A stretch of DNA of 64,000 bases from Syntrophus buswellii. Its GTDB lineage: Bacteria; Desulfobacterota; Syntrophia; Syntrophales; Syntrophaceae. Shown in pieces: positions 54,317-63,459 of the stretch (position 1 is its first letter; the number at the start of each line of letters is the position of its first letter). Location: positions 620,001 to 684,000 of the forward strand of contig NZ_CP175563.1 in assembly GCF_046097065.1 (NCBI RefSeq), in the 5' to 3' direction. The notes beneath the pieces were generated by a model, which was not told the origin of the DNA, did not search any database, and worked only from the letters and a program-made list of their open reading frames with translations. The translations under genes and the position numbers were made by a program.

Positions 54317-54664
54317 ATGAACGATGTCCTTCCCCCGGAAAAAGCATATTTCCGCATCAGCGAAGTGAGCCGAATTCTTGGGGTTGAGCCTTCTGTCCTC
54401 CGCTACTGGGAATCGGAATTCAAGTCCGTGCGGCCGGTTCGGACAAAAGCCGATCAAAGGCTGTACCGGAGACAGGATGTTCAAGAACTGATGACGATCA
54501 AGACCCTCCTCTACGAAGAGTTCTTTACGATAAAAGGTGCGAAAAGACAGCTTCTTCTGCGGAAGCGGGGACGCGAGGCTCAAGCCGGCGAAACGGATAC
54601 GGCTCGGAAGCTGGCGGAAATCAAGACGGGATTGACACAACTTCGGGAGTGGCTCAAAGAATAA
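54317..54664 (+). CDS. MerR family transcriptional regulator, short form
   Basis: The 115-residue protein has a MerR winged HTH at about residues 11-80 (FRISEVSRILGVEPSVLRYWESEF, RLYRRQDVQELMTIK). A basic linker and helix follow, with no effector domain or Cys ligands. It commonly follows ihfA in deltaproteobacteria. The ligand and targets are unknown. Confidence 0.88.
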   Translation: MNDVLPPEKAYFRISEVSRILGVEPSVLRYWESEFKSVRPVRTKADQRLYRRQDVQELMTIKTLLYEEFFTIKGAKRQLLLRKRGREAQAGETDTARKLAEIKTGLTQLREWLKE

Positions 54665-54757
54665 TAAAACAGATTTTTTCCCTCACCGTGCCACAGTGAG
54701 GCATCTTCATACAGGATGTCGAGGCGCACACCGCGCCTGTCGAACGATTTTTTCCTC

Positions 54758-54811
54758 AGCCCTTTGAAAAATGCGGAACCCGGCGGGACCAGGCTGTGTT
54801 TTCAAAGGGCT
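54758..54811. terminator. Long inverted repeat, probable terminator
   Basis: AGCCCTTTGAAAA (54758-54770) pairs perfectly with TTTTCAAAGGGCT (54799-54811) around a 28-base loop, between the convergent MerR and PxxKW genes. A smaller CCTCAC/GTGAGG hairpin at 54681-54701 lies just after merR. Confidence 0.6.
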
Positions 54812-54859
54812 TTATTGTTGACTATGGCCGGATTTTTCACCGGCCGATCAATCAAGAGA

Positions 54860-55141
54860 TTATTTTTTCTTGGAAGCCCGCTTGGAGGCCTTCAGCGGGT
54901 TGATCGCCTGGACTTCCTTGATTTCGAGCTTGACATGGGAAGCGCTGGGACATTTTCCCTTGAGCCATTTGGTGGCAGGCTCGGGATAGAGTTTGCAGTA
55001 GTTTCCACTTTCAAATTCAACGATCTTATTGCATCCGAGGCAACTGTCGATAACGGGTTTGCAGGAACCGCCGGCATAGCTGCACCCTTTTTTGGTCATG
55101 AATCCGCAGTCGGTTCCCGGTTTGATTGTTGAACAAAGCAT
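54860..55141 (-). CDS. PxxKW family cysteine-rich protein
   Basis: The 93-residue protein has eight cysteines, in two groups around GCSYAGGSCKPVIDSCLGC (residues about 19-37) and NYCKLYPEPATKW. The PATKW sequence gives the family name. The Cys pattern suggests bound metal or FeS. The tail is Lys-rich (KASKRASKKK). The family is largely deltaproteobacterial with unknown function. GAGGTAAGAG precedes the start at 55141. Confidence 0.85.
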   Translation of the reverse strand: MLCSTIKPGTDCGFMTKKGCSYAGGSCKPVIDSCLGCNKIVEFESGNYCKLYPEPATKWLKGKCPSASHVKLEIKEVQAINPLKASKRASKKK

Positions 55142-55330
55142 TTCTCTTACCTCTTGAGCTTTATTTAATATCCAAGGGCGTGATCACTAACAGAACAATC
55201 GGGGCCTGTCAAGCAAAACTTGGCGAGTCCTTTCCCGGAAGAAAATTTTTGTAAGCCTCAGCCGAATTCATTGACTTCATGGCAGTTTCGTGCTAGTAAG
55301 CTGTGTTGCGGAAATTAAGGGATCTTTGTG

Positions 55331-56083
55331 ATGAAATCTTCCCGGCTGGTTTCAATTTTTTTGCGGTCCCTCTTGATCCAGGCGTCCTTTAATTTCTGGA
55401 GAATGCAAAATCTGGGTTTTGTCTATGCCCTGATTCCTTTTATCCGGTTGCTGAACCGTGATCGGGGGCGCACGCAGGAGTTGCTGGTGCGGCACCTGCA
55501 ATTGTTTAACAGCCATCCTTATATGACCGGCCCCATTCTTGGCTCGGTTGTTCACATTGAAGAGGAAAACCTGAAGAAGCAATCCATCCAAAATGAAGAT
55601 GCCGGCACCTTGAAAAACGCCCTTTGCGGACCCTACGCGGCTATAGGGGATTCATTTTTCTGGGGAGCGTATCGTCCGCTGTCCGCCTTGGCCGGCGTGC
55701 TGCTGGCCGTTCATGAATCTGTTGCCGCGCCTCTGATTGCCTTCTGCATGTACAATTCGGTGGCTTTATGGGTGCGATGGAAGGGATTTACCGAGGGCTA
55801 CCGATTGGGTAAAATGGGGATCGATTTTGTGCGGCGCTTGGACCTTCTCGGGAAGGCAAGGAAGATCCGCTGGATTTCCCTGTCCTTTCTTGCCCTTCTG
55901 GCGGCATTCATCGCCTCGAAAGACGTTGCGGTTTCCCTTGTTCCCCTGGTGCGGATCGGCATGAAAATCGGGGTGCTTTTCTGTATCCTCTTGTGCTTCT
56001 GGGCCGTCAAGAAGGGGGTGTCTCCCGCGCACATTCTGTACGGGATGGTGGTGATCGTTTTCCTTCTGTGCACAGTAAAATGA
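55331..56083 (+). CDS. PTS mannose-family EIID component
   Basis: The 250-residue protein matches ManZ-type EIID: RSLLIQASFNFWRMQNLGFVYALIP at about residues 12-36, NSHPYMTGPILGSVV, an IGDSFFWGAYRPL segment, and several membrane helices in the last 80 residues. EIID normally forms the sugar channel with EIIC. No EIIA, EIIB or EIIC gene lies beside it. Its stop overlaps the ptsH start (ATGA). Confidence 0.92.
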   Translation: MKSSRLVSIFLRSLLIQASFNFWRMQNLGFVYALIPFIRLLNRDRGRTQELLVRHLQLFNSHPYMTGPILGSVVHIEEENLKKQSIQNEDAGTLKNALCGPYAAIGDSFFWGAYRPLSALAGVLLAVHESVAAPLIAFCMYNSVALWVRWKGFTEGYRLGKMGIDFVRRLDLLGKARKIRWISLSFLALLAAFIASKDVAVSLVPLVRIGMKIGVLFCILLCFWAVKKGVSPAHILYGMVVIVFLLCTVK

Positions 56084-56349
56084 CTGAAATTCGGACGTTT
56101 GAACTGAAAAATAAACTGGGTCTTCATGCCCGCGCTGCGGCAAAACTTGTAAGTGCCGCCAGAGGATTTAAGTCAAAAATTGTTCTGGAAAGAGATGGTC
56201 GGGAGGTTAATGGAAAAAGTCTCCTGGGCATCCTGACCCTGGCCTGTCCTCAAGGAAGCCGGGTGACGGTCCGGGCGGAAGGTGCCGATGCCCTTCAGGC
56301 CATAGAAAGTCTCGAAGGGCTTTTTGAGGATAAATTTGGTGAATCATGA
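56080..56349 (+). CDS. ptsH: Phosphocarrier protein HPr
   Basis: The 89-residue HPr has the active-site H16 in LGLHARAAAKL and the regulatory Ser equivalent S47 in NGKSLLGIL. It passes phosphate from EI to EIIA. It overlaps both EIID (4 bases) and ptsI (4 bases), so the three are translationally coupled. Confidence 0.95.
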   Translation: MTEIRTFELKNKLGLHARAAAKLVSAARGFKSKIVLERDGREVNGKSLLGILTLACPQGSRVTVRAEGADALQAIESLEGLFEDKFGES

Positions 56350-58130
56350 GCATAACGGACGATGTTAAAAAGACGTTCGTGTTGAAAGGGATCGGTGTTT
56401 CCCCGGGGATCGCCTGTGGGAAGGCTTTCCTCTTTGATCCGCTGGGAAGTGATCTTTCCTTGTACAAACTGAGTGACACATCCCTGATCCCTCAGGAAAT
56501 CAAGCGCTTTGAAGCCGCTTTAAAGGAGTCCGAGAGGGAGCTCCGTGCCATCAAGGATGGCATTCATGGCAAGATCGGTTCCGAGCCCCTGTATATTATT
56601 GATGTCCATCTTATGCTGTTACGGGATCAGGCGTTCATCCGCCACACCGTCGGGCATATCAAGGAATCGTGCGTCAATGCCGAATGGGCCGTCCGAATGA
56701 CCCTGGATCAATACCGGGAATTGTTCGACCGGGTGGAGGATGAATATATCCGCAGTCGATTCAGTGACATCCAGTATGTGGGAAAGCGAATCCTCCGCAA
56801 TCTTTCGGGAGAAAAGAGAACGCCCTTTTCCGAAATCCGGGAAGAGGTTATTGTTGTGGCTTCGGATCTTTCTCCGGCTGATACGGCCCAGATGATGGTT
56901 CACAAGGTCCTGGGATTCGCCACGGATATGGGTGGCAAAACATCCCACACCGCCATTGTCGCCCGTTCGATTGAAATTCCGGCCATTGTGGGTCTGCAGA
57001 ACATCACGCGCGTCGTTAAAACCAATGACGACTTGATTATTGATGGAACATCGGGGCTGATTATCGTTAATCCCGATCCGGAAGTGGCCAGGCGTTACCA
57101 GGAGAAGAAGAAGCATTATGAGCTCGTTCAGGAAGATTTCCTGAAATATGCCCGGCTTCCGGCCATGACGAAAGATCGCTGCCGCGTTGATATCGGCTGC
57201 AACATAGAATTTATTGAAGAAATCCCTTCAGCGGTTCTTCATGGCGCAGAAGGAATCGGCCTTTATCGGACGGAATTCATCTATATCAACCGGGATCGTC
57301 TGCCGACAGAGGAGGAGCATTTTGCCCATTACCGTCAGGCCGTCGGAATCGAGGGACTGGCCTGGTCGACGATTCGGACCTTCGATCTGGGTGGCGATAA
57401 GTTTACCTCCGATCCGAAACTGGCCAAAGAAATGAACCCTCAGCTCGGACTGCGGGCCATACGTTTCTGTCTGAAGGAAGTCGAGCAGTTCAAGGTGCAG
57501 TTGCGGGCCATTATCCGCGCCGGCGCCTTCGGCAAGCTCCGGGTCATGTTCCCCATGGTTTCCGGCATCGAGGAGATCCATGAAGCCAAGCGCATCTTCG
57601 ATATCGTCAAAGGGGACCTGATTGAAGAACATGTTCCCATCGGCCGCGATATTGAAATCGGGGTGATGATTGAAGTGCCTTCCGCGGGCATCGTTGCGGA
57701 AGAATTGGCGAAGGAAGTGGATTTTTTCAGCATCGGCACCAATGATCTGATCCAGTATGTCCTGGCGATCGACCGGATCAACGAGCGGGTCGCTTACCTC
57801 TACGAGCCCCTTCATCCTGCCGTGTTAAGGCTCATCGCACAGATTACAGCCGCCGGGCACCGAAACGGCATCCGCGTGGCGATGTGCGGCGAGATGGCGG
57901 GGGAACCCCTCTACGCGCTGATTCTTCTTGGCCTTGAACTGGATGAGCTGAGCATGAATCCCCTGGGGATTCCCCGGATGAAGAAGATCATCCAGAATGC
58001 CACCCTGCAGGAATCCCGCGAACTGTTGAATAAAGTCCTTGCATTCAATTCCGCGACGGAAATACGCGATTATGTGGAGCATTACATGAGGAGGCGGTTT
58101 CCCGAGGAGTTCCAGGGGGCTGGACAATAG
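56346..58130 (+). CDS. ptsI: PTS enzyme I (phosphoenolpyruvate-protein phosphotransferase)
   Basis: The 594-residue EI has the phospho-accepting H201 in GGKTSHTAIVARS. The PEP-binding domain has VRTFDLGGDKF-type and CGEMAGEPLYALILLGLELDELSM motifs and active-site Cys in VAMCGEM. It uses PEP to phosphorylate HPr. It is the last gene of the partial PTS operon. Confidence 0.97.
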   Translation: MSITDDVKKTFVLKGIGVSPGIACGKAFLFDPLGSDLSLYKLSDTSLIPQEIKRFEAALKESERELRAIKDGIHGKIGSEPLYIIDVHLMLLRDQAFIRHTVGHIKESCVNAEWAVRMTLDQYRELFDRVEDEYIRSRFSDIQYVGKRILRNLSGEKRTPFSEIREEVIVVASDLSPADTAQMMVHKVLGFATDMGGKTSHTAIVARSIEIPAIVGLQNITRVVKTNDDLIIDGTSGLIIVNPDPEVARRYQEKKKHYELVQEDFLKYARLPAMTKDRCRVDIGCNIEFIEEIPSAVLHGAEGIGLYRTEFIYINRDRLPTEEEHFAHYRQAVGIEGLAWSTIRTFDLGGDKFTSDPKLAKEMNPQLGLRAIRFCLKEVEQFKVQLRAIIRAGAFGKLRVMFPMVSGIEEIHEAKRIFDIVKGDLIEEHVPIGRDIEIGVMIEVPSAGIVAEELAKEVDFFSIGTNDLIQYVLAIDRINERVAYLYEPLHPAVLRLIAQITAAGHRNGIRVAMCGEMAGEPLYALILLGLELDELSMNPLGIPRMKKIIQNATLQESRELLNKVLAFNSATEIRDYVEHYMRRRFPEEFQGAGQ

Positions 58131-58179
58131 GGACGCCCGTCGCGGTACAGAGCATCCCCCTTGGCTCCTTCTGCTGGAA

Positions 58180-58527
58180 TCATTTGCCAGGCAGGATGAG
58201 CCCTGATTCCTGCTGACGCTGATACTCTCTGACCTCGGATAGCATTTGTTTCAGCGCCTGCTCCATGGCCTGCGGGAATTTATCCATGGCTTCGCTCAGG
58301 GATTTTGCCTCAATAGGGCCCTGAAGAGGCAGGGGGCCCTGTGGAGACATGACCTGGGCCTGACCGATGAAGAGGGCCGCTCTGGAAGAATCCTCCGAGC
58401 CGTCCGGTTTTACGGGGATGAGCACGCGGATCGAACCGACCTGCATATCCGTGAAGGAGTCTTCCCGGTAGAGGTTGTTCTGATTGAATTCAATTTTATT
58501 CAGCGGTACTTGAGTAAATTTATCCAC
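58180..58527 (-). CDS. Conserved cytoplasmic protein of unknown function (115 aa)
   Basis: I recognise a deltaproteobacterial protein type but know no function. Features are NLYREDSFTDMQVGSIRVLIPV (about residues 18-39), FIGQAQVMSPQGPLPLQGPIEA (about 53-74) and a C-terminal helix (EAMDKFPQAMEQALKQML). It is beta-rich then helical with no membrane or signal segment. The reading frame is solid. It is isolated between ptsI and eno. Confidence 0.72.
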   Translation of the reverse strand: MDKFTQVPLNKIEFNQNNLYREDSFTDMQVGSIRVLIPVKPDGSEDSSRAALFIGQAQVMSPQGPLPLQGPIEAKSLSEAMDKFPQAMEQALKQMLSEVREYQRQQESGLILPGK

Positions 58528-59002
58528 AAAATTCCCTTTCCTCAGATGATTTTCGCATTGCCTTCAGCGTCCTGTGGATGTTATCCGCCTGCGCATCACG
58601 TTCAATGGATGATAAGAAAGGTTAACCCTAAAGGAAACTCTGCAGCCCGTCAAGATATTTTCAATCCCTGGCGGAAGGCGGCGCTCCAACCTCACTCCAC
58701 CTTCCCCGAGTCTGGCCTGCGAACGTTCGCCCCCCGGAGTCCTTTCCCGATCTTCTTCTTCCCTGATCCTGGGAAACCTGGACCTGTTGACGATGACGCT
58801 GAATGAAATGCGGTTAGGGAATGCCCTGCCGCTTCGGGGCATTTTCGGTGCACTCAGAGAAGCGAAGGTGCGGTCGCAGGCTCCGGCGACGGTAATGAAA
58901 AAGACGAACCCTGAACTGGAAGCATCCCGAATTCAGGGTTCAATAAATGCCCGACGTTGCCGCATGCGTATACGATTCACCCGTTCTGTGCGGAAAGGCA
59001 CC
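58528..59002. other. 475-base gap between the unknown gene and enolase
   Basis: No convincing gene was found; the ORFs present are short, basic and antisense-like. It contains a weak hairpin AATGCCC/GGGCATT (58820-58843) and the enolase terminator (58906-58941). The left part presumably carries the promoter of the minus-strand gene ending at 58180. Confidence 0.45.
58906..58941 (-). terminator. Intrinsic terminator of enolase
   Basis: GAACCCTGAA (58906-58915) pairs perfectly with TTCAGGGTTC (58932-58941). Read on the minus strand it is followed by GTCTTTTTC. It lies 62 bases past the eno stop. Confidence 0.8.
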
Positions 59003-60289
59003 TTACCTGATGGAATAAAAAGTGGCCTTCCCGCGGTAAACGGCGTAGCTTCCCAGTTCCTCTTCGATGCGCAGCAGTTGATTGTACTTGGCCAGACGCT
59101 CGCTGCGGGACAGGGAGCCGCTCTTGATCTGGCCGCAGTTCGTTGCGACGGCGACATCCGCCATGAAACTGTCTTCCGTTTCTCCGGAACGATGGGAGAC
59201 GATGTTCGTATAGCCGGCTTCTTTGGCTGTCTGAATCGTTTCCAGGGTTTCCGTCAAGGAGCCGATCTGATTCAGCTTGATCAGGATGGAGTTGGCAATG
59301 CCCCTGGAAATGCCCATCTCGAGACGTTTCCTGTTGGTAACGAAGAGGTCGTCTCCGACAATCTGTATCCGGGACCCCAGGGCCTCTGTGAGAGATTTCC
59401 AGCCCTCCCAGTCGTCTTCAGCCAGGCCGTCTTCCAGGGAGATGATCGGGTAGCGGTTTACCAGGTCTTCATAGAAGCGGATCATCTCCTCTGCGGTTTT
59501 TTCCGGGTTTTTCTCCGCGGCCAGCAGATATTTCCCGTCTTTATAGAAGGAACTGGCAGCGGCATCCAGGGCGATGAAGATGTCTTTCCCCGGCTCATAG
59601 CCCGCCAGGACGATCGCTTCAATGATCACGGCGAGGGCTTCCTCATTGGATTTCAGGTTGGGGGCGAATCCCCCCTCGTCTCCAACAGCCGTGTTGTATC
59701 CCTTGCCTTTCAGGACGGTCTTGAGCCTGTGGAAAACTTCCGCACTCATGCGCAGGCCTTCGCGGAACGTCGGCGCTCCTGCGGGCATGATCATAAACTC
59801 CTGGATGTCGACATTGTTGTCGGCATGCTGACCCCCATTGATGATGTTCATCATGGGAACGGGAATGTCCTTGGCCTGGACGCCGCCGAGGTATCGGTAA
59901 AGGGGAAGCTCCGTGGCCGCCGCCGCCGCCTTGGCGCACGCCAGTGATACGCTCAGGATGGCATTGGCGCCGAGGGACCCTTTGTTTTCCGTACCATCCA
60001 GGGCAACCATTGCATAATCGATTTCCCTTTGATTGAGGCAATCCCTCCCGACGATTTCCGGGGCGATCTTTTCAATGACGTTTTGGATCGCCTGTGTGAC
60101 GCCTTTTCCCAGATAACGCCTGGAATCCCCGTCCCTTAATTCCAGCATTTCATGTTCTCCCGTCGACGCACCGGAGGGGACCGATGCGCGGCCGGTTATT
60201 CCTGAAAGCAGGGAAACCTCTGCTTCAACGGTGGGATTTCCTCTCGAATCCAGTATCTCTCTTGCGTGAATCGCTACGATTTCAGTCAT
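59003..60289 (-). CDS. eno: Enolase
   Basis: The 428-residue enolase has the N-terminal ILDSRGNPTVEAE, the catalytic region GDEGGFAPNLKSNEEAL, SLEDGLAEDDWEGW, the metal ligand VGDDLFVTN and SHRSGETEDSF. It interconverts 2-phosphoglycerate and PEP. The start at 60289 (MTEIVAIHAR) follows AGGAGGA; the upstream ATG at 60295 is less likely. Confidence 0.97.
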   Translation of the reverse strand: MTEIVAIHAREILDSRGNPTVEAEVSLLSGITGRASVPSGASTGEHEMLELRDGDSRRYLGKGVTQAIQNVIEKIAPEIVGRDCLNQREIDYAMVALDGTENKGSLGANAILSVSLACAKAAAAATELPLYRYLGGVQAKDIPVPMMNIINGGQHADNNVDIQEFMIMPAGAPTFREGLRMSAEVFHRLKTVLKGKGYNTAVGDEGGFAPNLKSNEEALAVIIEAIVLAGYEPGKDIFIALDAAASSFYKDGKYLLAAEKNPEKTAEEMIRFYEDLVNRYPIISLEDGLAEDDWEGWKSLTEALGSRIQIVGDDLFVTNRKRLEMGISRGIANSILIKLNQIGSLTETLETIQTAKEAGYTNIVSHRSGETEDSFMADVAVATNCGQIKSGSLSRSERLAKYNQLLRIEEELGSYAVYRGKATFYSIR

Positions 60290-60504
60290 GTGCATCCTCC
60301 TGAATGGTGAAGCCGATAAAGGTTAAACGTCACTCTAAACCATAACCACGTAGTTTTCAAGACCGATGAAGCCTTTAATCCCGGAAACAACCGGGAAATG
60401 ATCACGATTCAAGCGTGTTGAACGCACAGGAACTGTTTTTTTCTGTTGCAAAGGGAGGAGGGTATTGTTAAGCAGTCCCCTTAAAAAAAGGAGTCTGTCC
60501 TGAT

Positions 60505-60957
60505 ATGCGCATCCTGGGCCTTGATTATGGGGAGAAGCGGATCGGCGTCGCCCTCTGCGATGAACTTGGATTGACGGCCCAGTCTCTGACAACGATCCTC
60601 CACAAATCCTGGCGAAGGGATGTGGAGTCCGTTGCCGCTCTTGTCACGACATATGGAGTGGAGACAATCGTCATCGGTTATCCCCTTCGGCTTGATGGAA
60701 CGGAGGGGATCCAGTGCGAAAAGGTTGCACGCTTTGCCCACCGTCTGGAGGCCTCCCTGGGCATCCCGGTCGTGTTATGGGATGAAACCCTGACGACGAA
60801 GGAGGCGGAAGAAATCCTTTTCCGGTCCGGGGTTCCCCCTAAAAAGCGAAAAGCCGTGGTTGACAGCCTGGCGGCTAGCCTGATCCTCCAGTCTTACCTG
60901 GACGCCTTTTCAAAAGAAAAAAGATCACCGGATACCGAAGTTGAAAAGGGCTCATGA
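60505..60957 (+). CDS. ruvX: Putative Holliday junction resolvase / pre-16S rRNA nuclease RuvX (YqgF)
   Basis: The 150-residue RNase-H-fold protein begins MRILGLDYGEKRIGVALCDE and includes VIGYPLRLDGTEG and WDETLTTKEAEE, the YqgF signature. It processes 16S rRNA 5' ends in E. coli. It overlaps mltG by four bases. AAAAGGAG precedes the ATG. Confidence 0.95.
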   Translation: MRILGLDYGEKRIGVALCDELGLTAQSLTTILHKSWRRDVESVAALVTTYGVETIVIGYPLRLDGTEGIQCEKVARFAHRLEASLGIPVVLWDETLTTKEAEEILFRSGVPPKKRKAVVDSLAASLILQSYLDAFSKEKRSPDTEVEKGS

Positions 60958-61976
60958 AAAGAAAAAAAAGAAGTAAGAAAAACGTCCTGCTGACGCGGCT
61001 CCTGCTGATCGTGGCTTATTTGACGGCGGGCTGGTTTCTCCTTTATATCGACCGGCCGGTAGACCCGGTTCTTCCAGTGAAAAAGGTGAGAATTCTTCCG
61101 GGAACAGGATTTTTCGAGGTGGTGGACAAGCTGCAGAAGGAGGGGCTGGTTCGCAACACCCCCTTTTTCTGCGTCCTGGTTCTGACGAAGGGTGCCGCAA
61201 GACATCTGAGATCGGGAGAATATACCTTCTCCGGGAAGATGACCCCGCTGGCCATTGTAAACAAACTTTCACGAGGTGAAACCGATGTCTGCAGAATTAC
61301 CGTTCCCGAGGATATGAATTTGAGGGAGCTGGCCGCCCATTTGGCCAGGCTGCATCTTGTTGATGAAAAAAAATTTCTGTCCCTGGCAACGGACCGGACG
61401 TTTTTGCGGAGCCTGGGGATTGAAGAAGGCAGTGCCGAGGGTTACCTCTATCCGGATACCTATTTTTTCGACGACGTCATCACCCCGGAACAGCTGATTC
61501 GCCGCATGGTGGAACAATTCTGGAGCGTCATCGATCCCGGAATGATCGATAAGGCCGGAGCGATGGGGCTGACCTTGAACGAATTTGTCACGCTGGCTTC
61601 TCTGATCGGCAAGGAAACGGGCCATCGTGCGGAAAAACCTCTCATCGCAGCGGTTTTTTTCAACAGATTGAAAATAGGCATGCGTCTTCAAAGCGATCCC
61701 ACAGCCGTTTACCACATGGCGCCTTTCGAAGGAAAAATCACGCGTCGTCATTTGTCGATGCCAACCTCCCACAATACCTACCGCATAGAAGGTCTTCCAC
61801 CGGGTCCCATCGCGAATCCGGGCAAGGACTCTTTCCTGGCTGTGCTGAATCCCGCCAGGGTGGAGTATCTTTATTTCGTGTCCAAGGGCAACGGATCCCA
61901 CCAGTTTTCCAAGACTCTGAAAGAACACAATGATGCTATTCTAAGATACCGACTTGCAAAGGAAAAAGACGCGTGA
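60954..61976 (+). CDS. mltG: Endolytic peptidoglycan transglycosylase MltG
   Basis: The 340-residue protein has a membrane anchor (about residues 14-32), a LysM-like region and the YceG/MltG domain with EGYLYPDTYFF, LASLIGKETGHRAEKPLIAAVF (catalytic Glu) and RLQSDPTAVYHM. It cuts nascent glycan strands at the membrane. It ends 84 bases before mraZ. Confidence 0.96.
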   Translation: MKRKKRSKKNVLLTRLLLIVAYLTAGWFLLYIDRPVDPVLPVKKVRILPGTGFFEVVDKLQKEGLVRNTPFFCVLVLTKGAARHLRSGEYTFSGKMTPLAIVNKLSRGETDVCRITVPEDMNLRELAAHLARLHLVDEKKFLSLATDRTFLRSLGIEEGSAEGYLYPDTYFFDDVITPEQLIRRMVEQFWSVIDPGMIDKAGAMGLTLNEFVTLASLIGKETGHRAEKPLIAAVFFNRLKIGMRLQSDPTAVYHMAPFEGKITRRHLSMPTSHNTYRIEGLPPGPIANPGKDSFLAVLNPARVEYLYFVSKGNGSHQFSKTLKEHNDAILRYRLAKEKDA

Positions 61977-61983
61977 TTTTTCC

Positions 61984-62012
61984 TTGACAAACAGGAATCC
62001 CCTCTTTATATT
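61984..62012 (+). promoter_or_regulatory. Sigma-70 promoter of the dcw cluster
   Basis: TTGACA (61984-61989) and TATATT (62007-62012) are 17 bases apart, a near-consensus promoter 48 bases before mraZ. The MraZ-type repeats begin just downstream. Confidence 0.8.
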
Positions 62013-62020
62013 TGCAGCCT

Positions 62021-62060
62021 AGTGGAGTAAAGTGGTTTAAAGTGGATGTGAGGGGTGGGA
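62021..62060 (+). promoter_or_regulatory. Four 10-bp-phased MraZ-type operator repeats
   Basis: AGTGG occurs at 62021, 62031 and 62041 and AGGGG at 62051, each followed by a five-base spacer, so the G-rich half repeats every 10 bp. This matches the direct-repeat operator bound by MraZ. The fourth unit overlaps the mraZ ribosome-binding site and its last base is the A of the ATG. Confidence 0.8.
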
Positions 62061-62506
62061 TGGCTGGCTTTCGGGGAGAATATTCCCATACCATTGATGA
62101 CAAGGGGCGTATCATTTTTCCGGCTAAATTCCGTGAGGTTCTGGCTGCTTACTATGACAATCGCCTGATCATTGCGAAATGGGACGGTTATCTCATGGTT
62201 TTTCCTGAAAAGGAGTGGTCGCTTCTCGAAGACAAAATCCGGCAGGCCCCCCTGCTCGACAAAAGAAGCCGGTCTTTTCAGCGTTTTTTCATGGCGGGCG
62301 CCGTCAGCTGCACCATCGACAACCAGGGGCGGGTCCTGATTCCCCCAAGCCTTCGCGCCTATGCAAGCCTGGAAAAAGAGATCGTCCTTGCCGGCATGCT
62401 GCGGGTTATCGAAATCTGGAATCGGGACCTCTATGAGAAGGATTGTCAGGATACATCGGGGAATCTCGATGGTTTCGGGGATTACATGACGGAACTCGGG
62501 CTCTGA
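62060..62506 (+). CDS. mraZ: Transcriptional regulator MraZ
   Basis: The 148-residue protein has two AbrB-like SpoVT motifs (FRGEYSHTIDDKGRIIFPAKFR at 4-25 and GAVSCTIDNQGRVLIPPSLR at about 77-96). MraZ represses its own dcw promoter by binding G-rich direct repeats, present here. ATG 62060 is preferred over the upstream open frame because the domain begins there and GAGGGGTGG precedes it. Confidence 0.95.
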   Translation: MAGFRGEYSHTIDDKGRIIFPAKFREVLAAYYDNRLIIAKWDGYLMVFPEKEWSLLEDKIRQAPLLDKRSRSFQRFFMAGAVSCTIDNQGRVLIPPSLRAYASLEKEIVLAGMLRVIEIWNRDLYEKDCQDTSGNLDGFGDYMTELGL

Positions 62507-62508
62507 GA

Positions 62509-63456
62509 ATGCCGGCCGAGGGGGATTCCTATCATGAGCCTGTGCTTCTTGAAGAAGCCGTTGCTTCACTGAATTGCCATAGCGGCGGTATTTACGTTGA
62601 CGGAACGGTTGGCGGGGGAGGGCACGCCGCGCTCATCCTGGAACGATCGGCCCCCGCTGGATTTCTTCTCGGGATGGATGTCGACGGCCAGGCCCTGGAG
62701 GCCGCAGGGAAACGCCTGGAGGCCTTTGGCCGGCGAAAGCGGCTTGTCAAGGCGAACTATGCCGATATTCGAGCCGTGCTTGCAGGCGAAAAGATCTCTG
62801 AAGTCGACGGTATTTTACTGGATCTTGGGGTTTCTTCCCATCAGTTGGACACAGCGGAAAGGGGGTTCAGCTTCCTTCATGAGGCGCCTCTTGACATGCG
62901 CATGGACCCGCAATCCGGTCGAAGCGCCTATGATGTTCTTCATTCCTGTTCCGAAAGGGAATTGAAGGACATCATAAGACGGTACGGAGAAGAAATCATG
63001 GCAGGTCGGATAGCCCGGGCGATTGCAGCGAAACGGAAAGACGCCCCGATTCGGACAACGACGGAATTGGCCGCCATCGTCGCCGGCGCATTGCCCGGGT
63101 CTGCCCGGCACAGGAAAATTCATCCCGCGACGCGCACCTTCCAGGCACTCAGGATTTACGTTAACAATGAACTTTCCAACCTTCACAGGGCCATCCACGA
63201 GGGGATCGACTGCCTGAAGCCGGGGGGGCGGTTTTCCATCATTTCCTTTCACTCCCTGGAAGACGGCATGGTCAAAACCCGGTTCCGCTCTCTGGAGAAG
63301 GGGTGCATCTGTCCGCCCGACATTCCCTTTTGCGTCTGTGGACAACGTCCCCGGTTGACCGTTTTGAACAGAAAGCCCATCACGCCGTCCTCAAGCGAGG
63401 TGGATGCCAATCCCCGATCACGAAGTGCGAGACTGCGAACTGCGGAAAGGATTTAG
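62509..63456 (+). CDS. rsmH: 16S rRNA (cytosine-1402-N4)-methyltransferase RsmH
   Basis: The 315-residue protein has SYHEPVLLEEAVASL, the SAM motif VDGTVGGGGHAALIL (about 28-42), a DLGVSSHQLD motif and the C-terminal PSSSEVDANPRSRSARLRTAER. It N4-methylates the same C1402 that RsmI modifies. The start is 2 bases after the mraZ stop; ftsL follows 3 bases after. Confidence 0.96.
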   Translation: MPAEGDSYHEPVLLEEAVASLNCHSGGIYVDGTVGGGGHAALILERSAPAGFLLGMDVDGQALEAAGKRLEAFGRRKRLVKANYADIRAVLAGEKISEVDGILLDLGVSSHQLDTAERGFSFLHEAPLDMRMDPQSGRSAYDVLHSCSERELKDIIRRYGEEIMAGRIARAIAAKRKDAPIRTTTELAAIVAGALPGSARHRKIHPATRTFQALRIYVNNELSNLHRAIHEGIDCLKPGGRFSIISFHSLEDGMVKTRFRSLEKGCICPPDIPFCVCGQRPRLTVLNRKPITPSSSEVDANPRSRSARLRTAERI

Positions 63457-63459
63457 CCC

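Noticed and set aside
58787..59947. 386-residue plus-strand ORF opposite enolase
   Set aside because: It is antisense to most of eno, with no recognisable domain.
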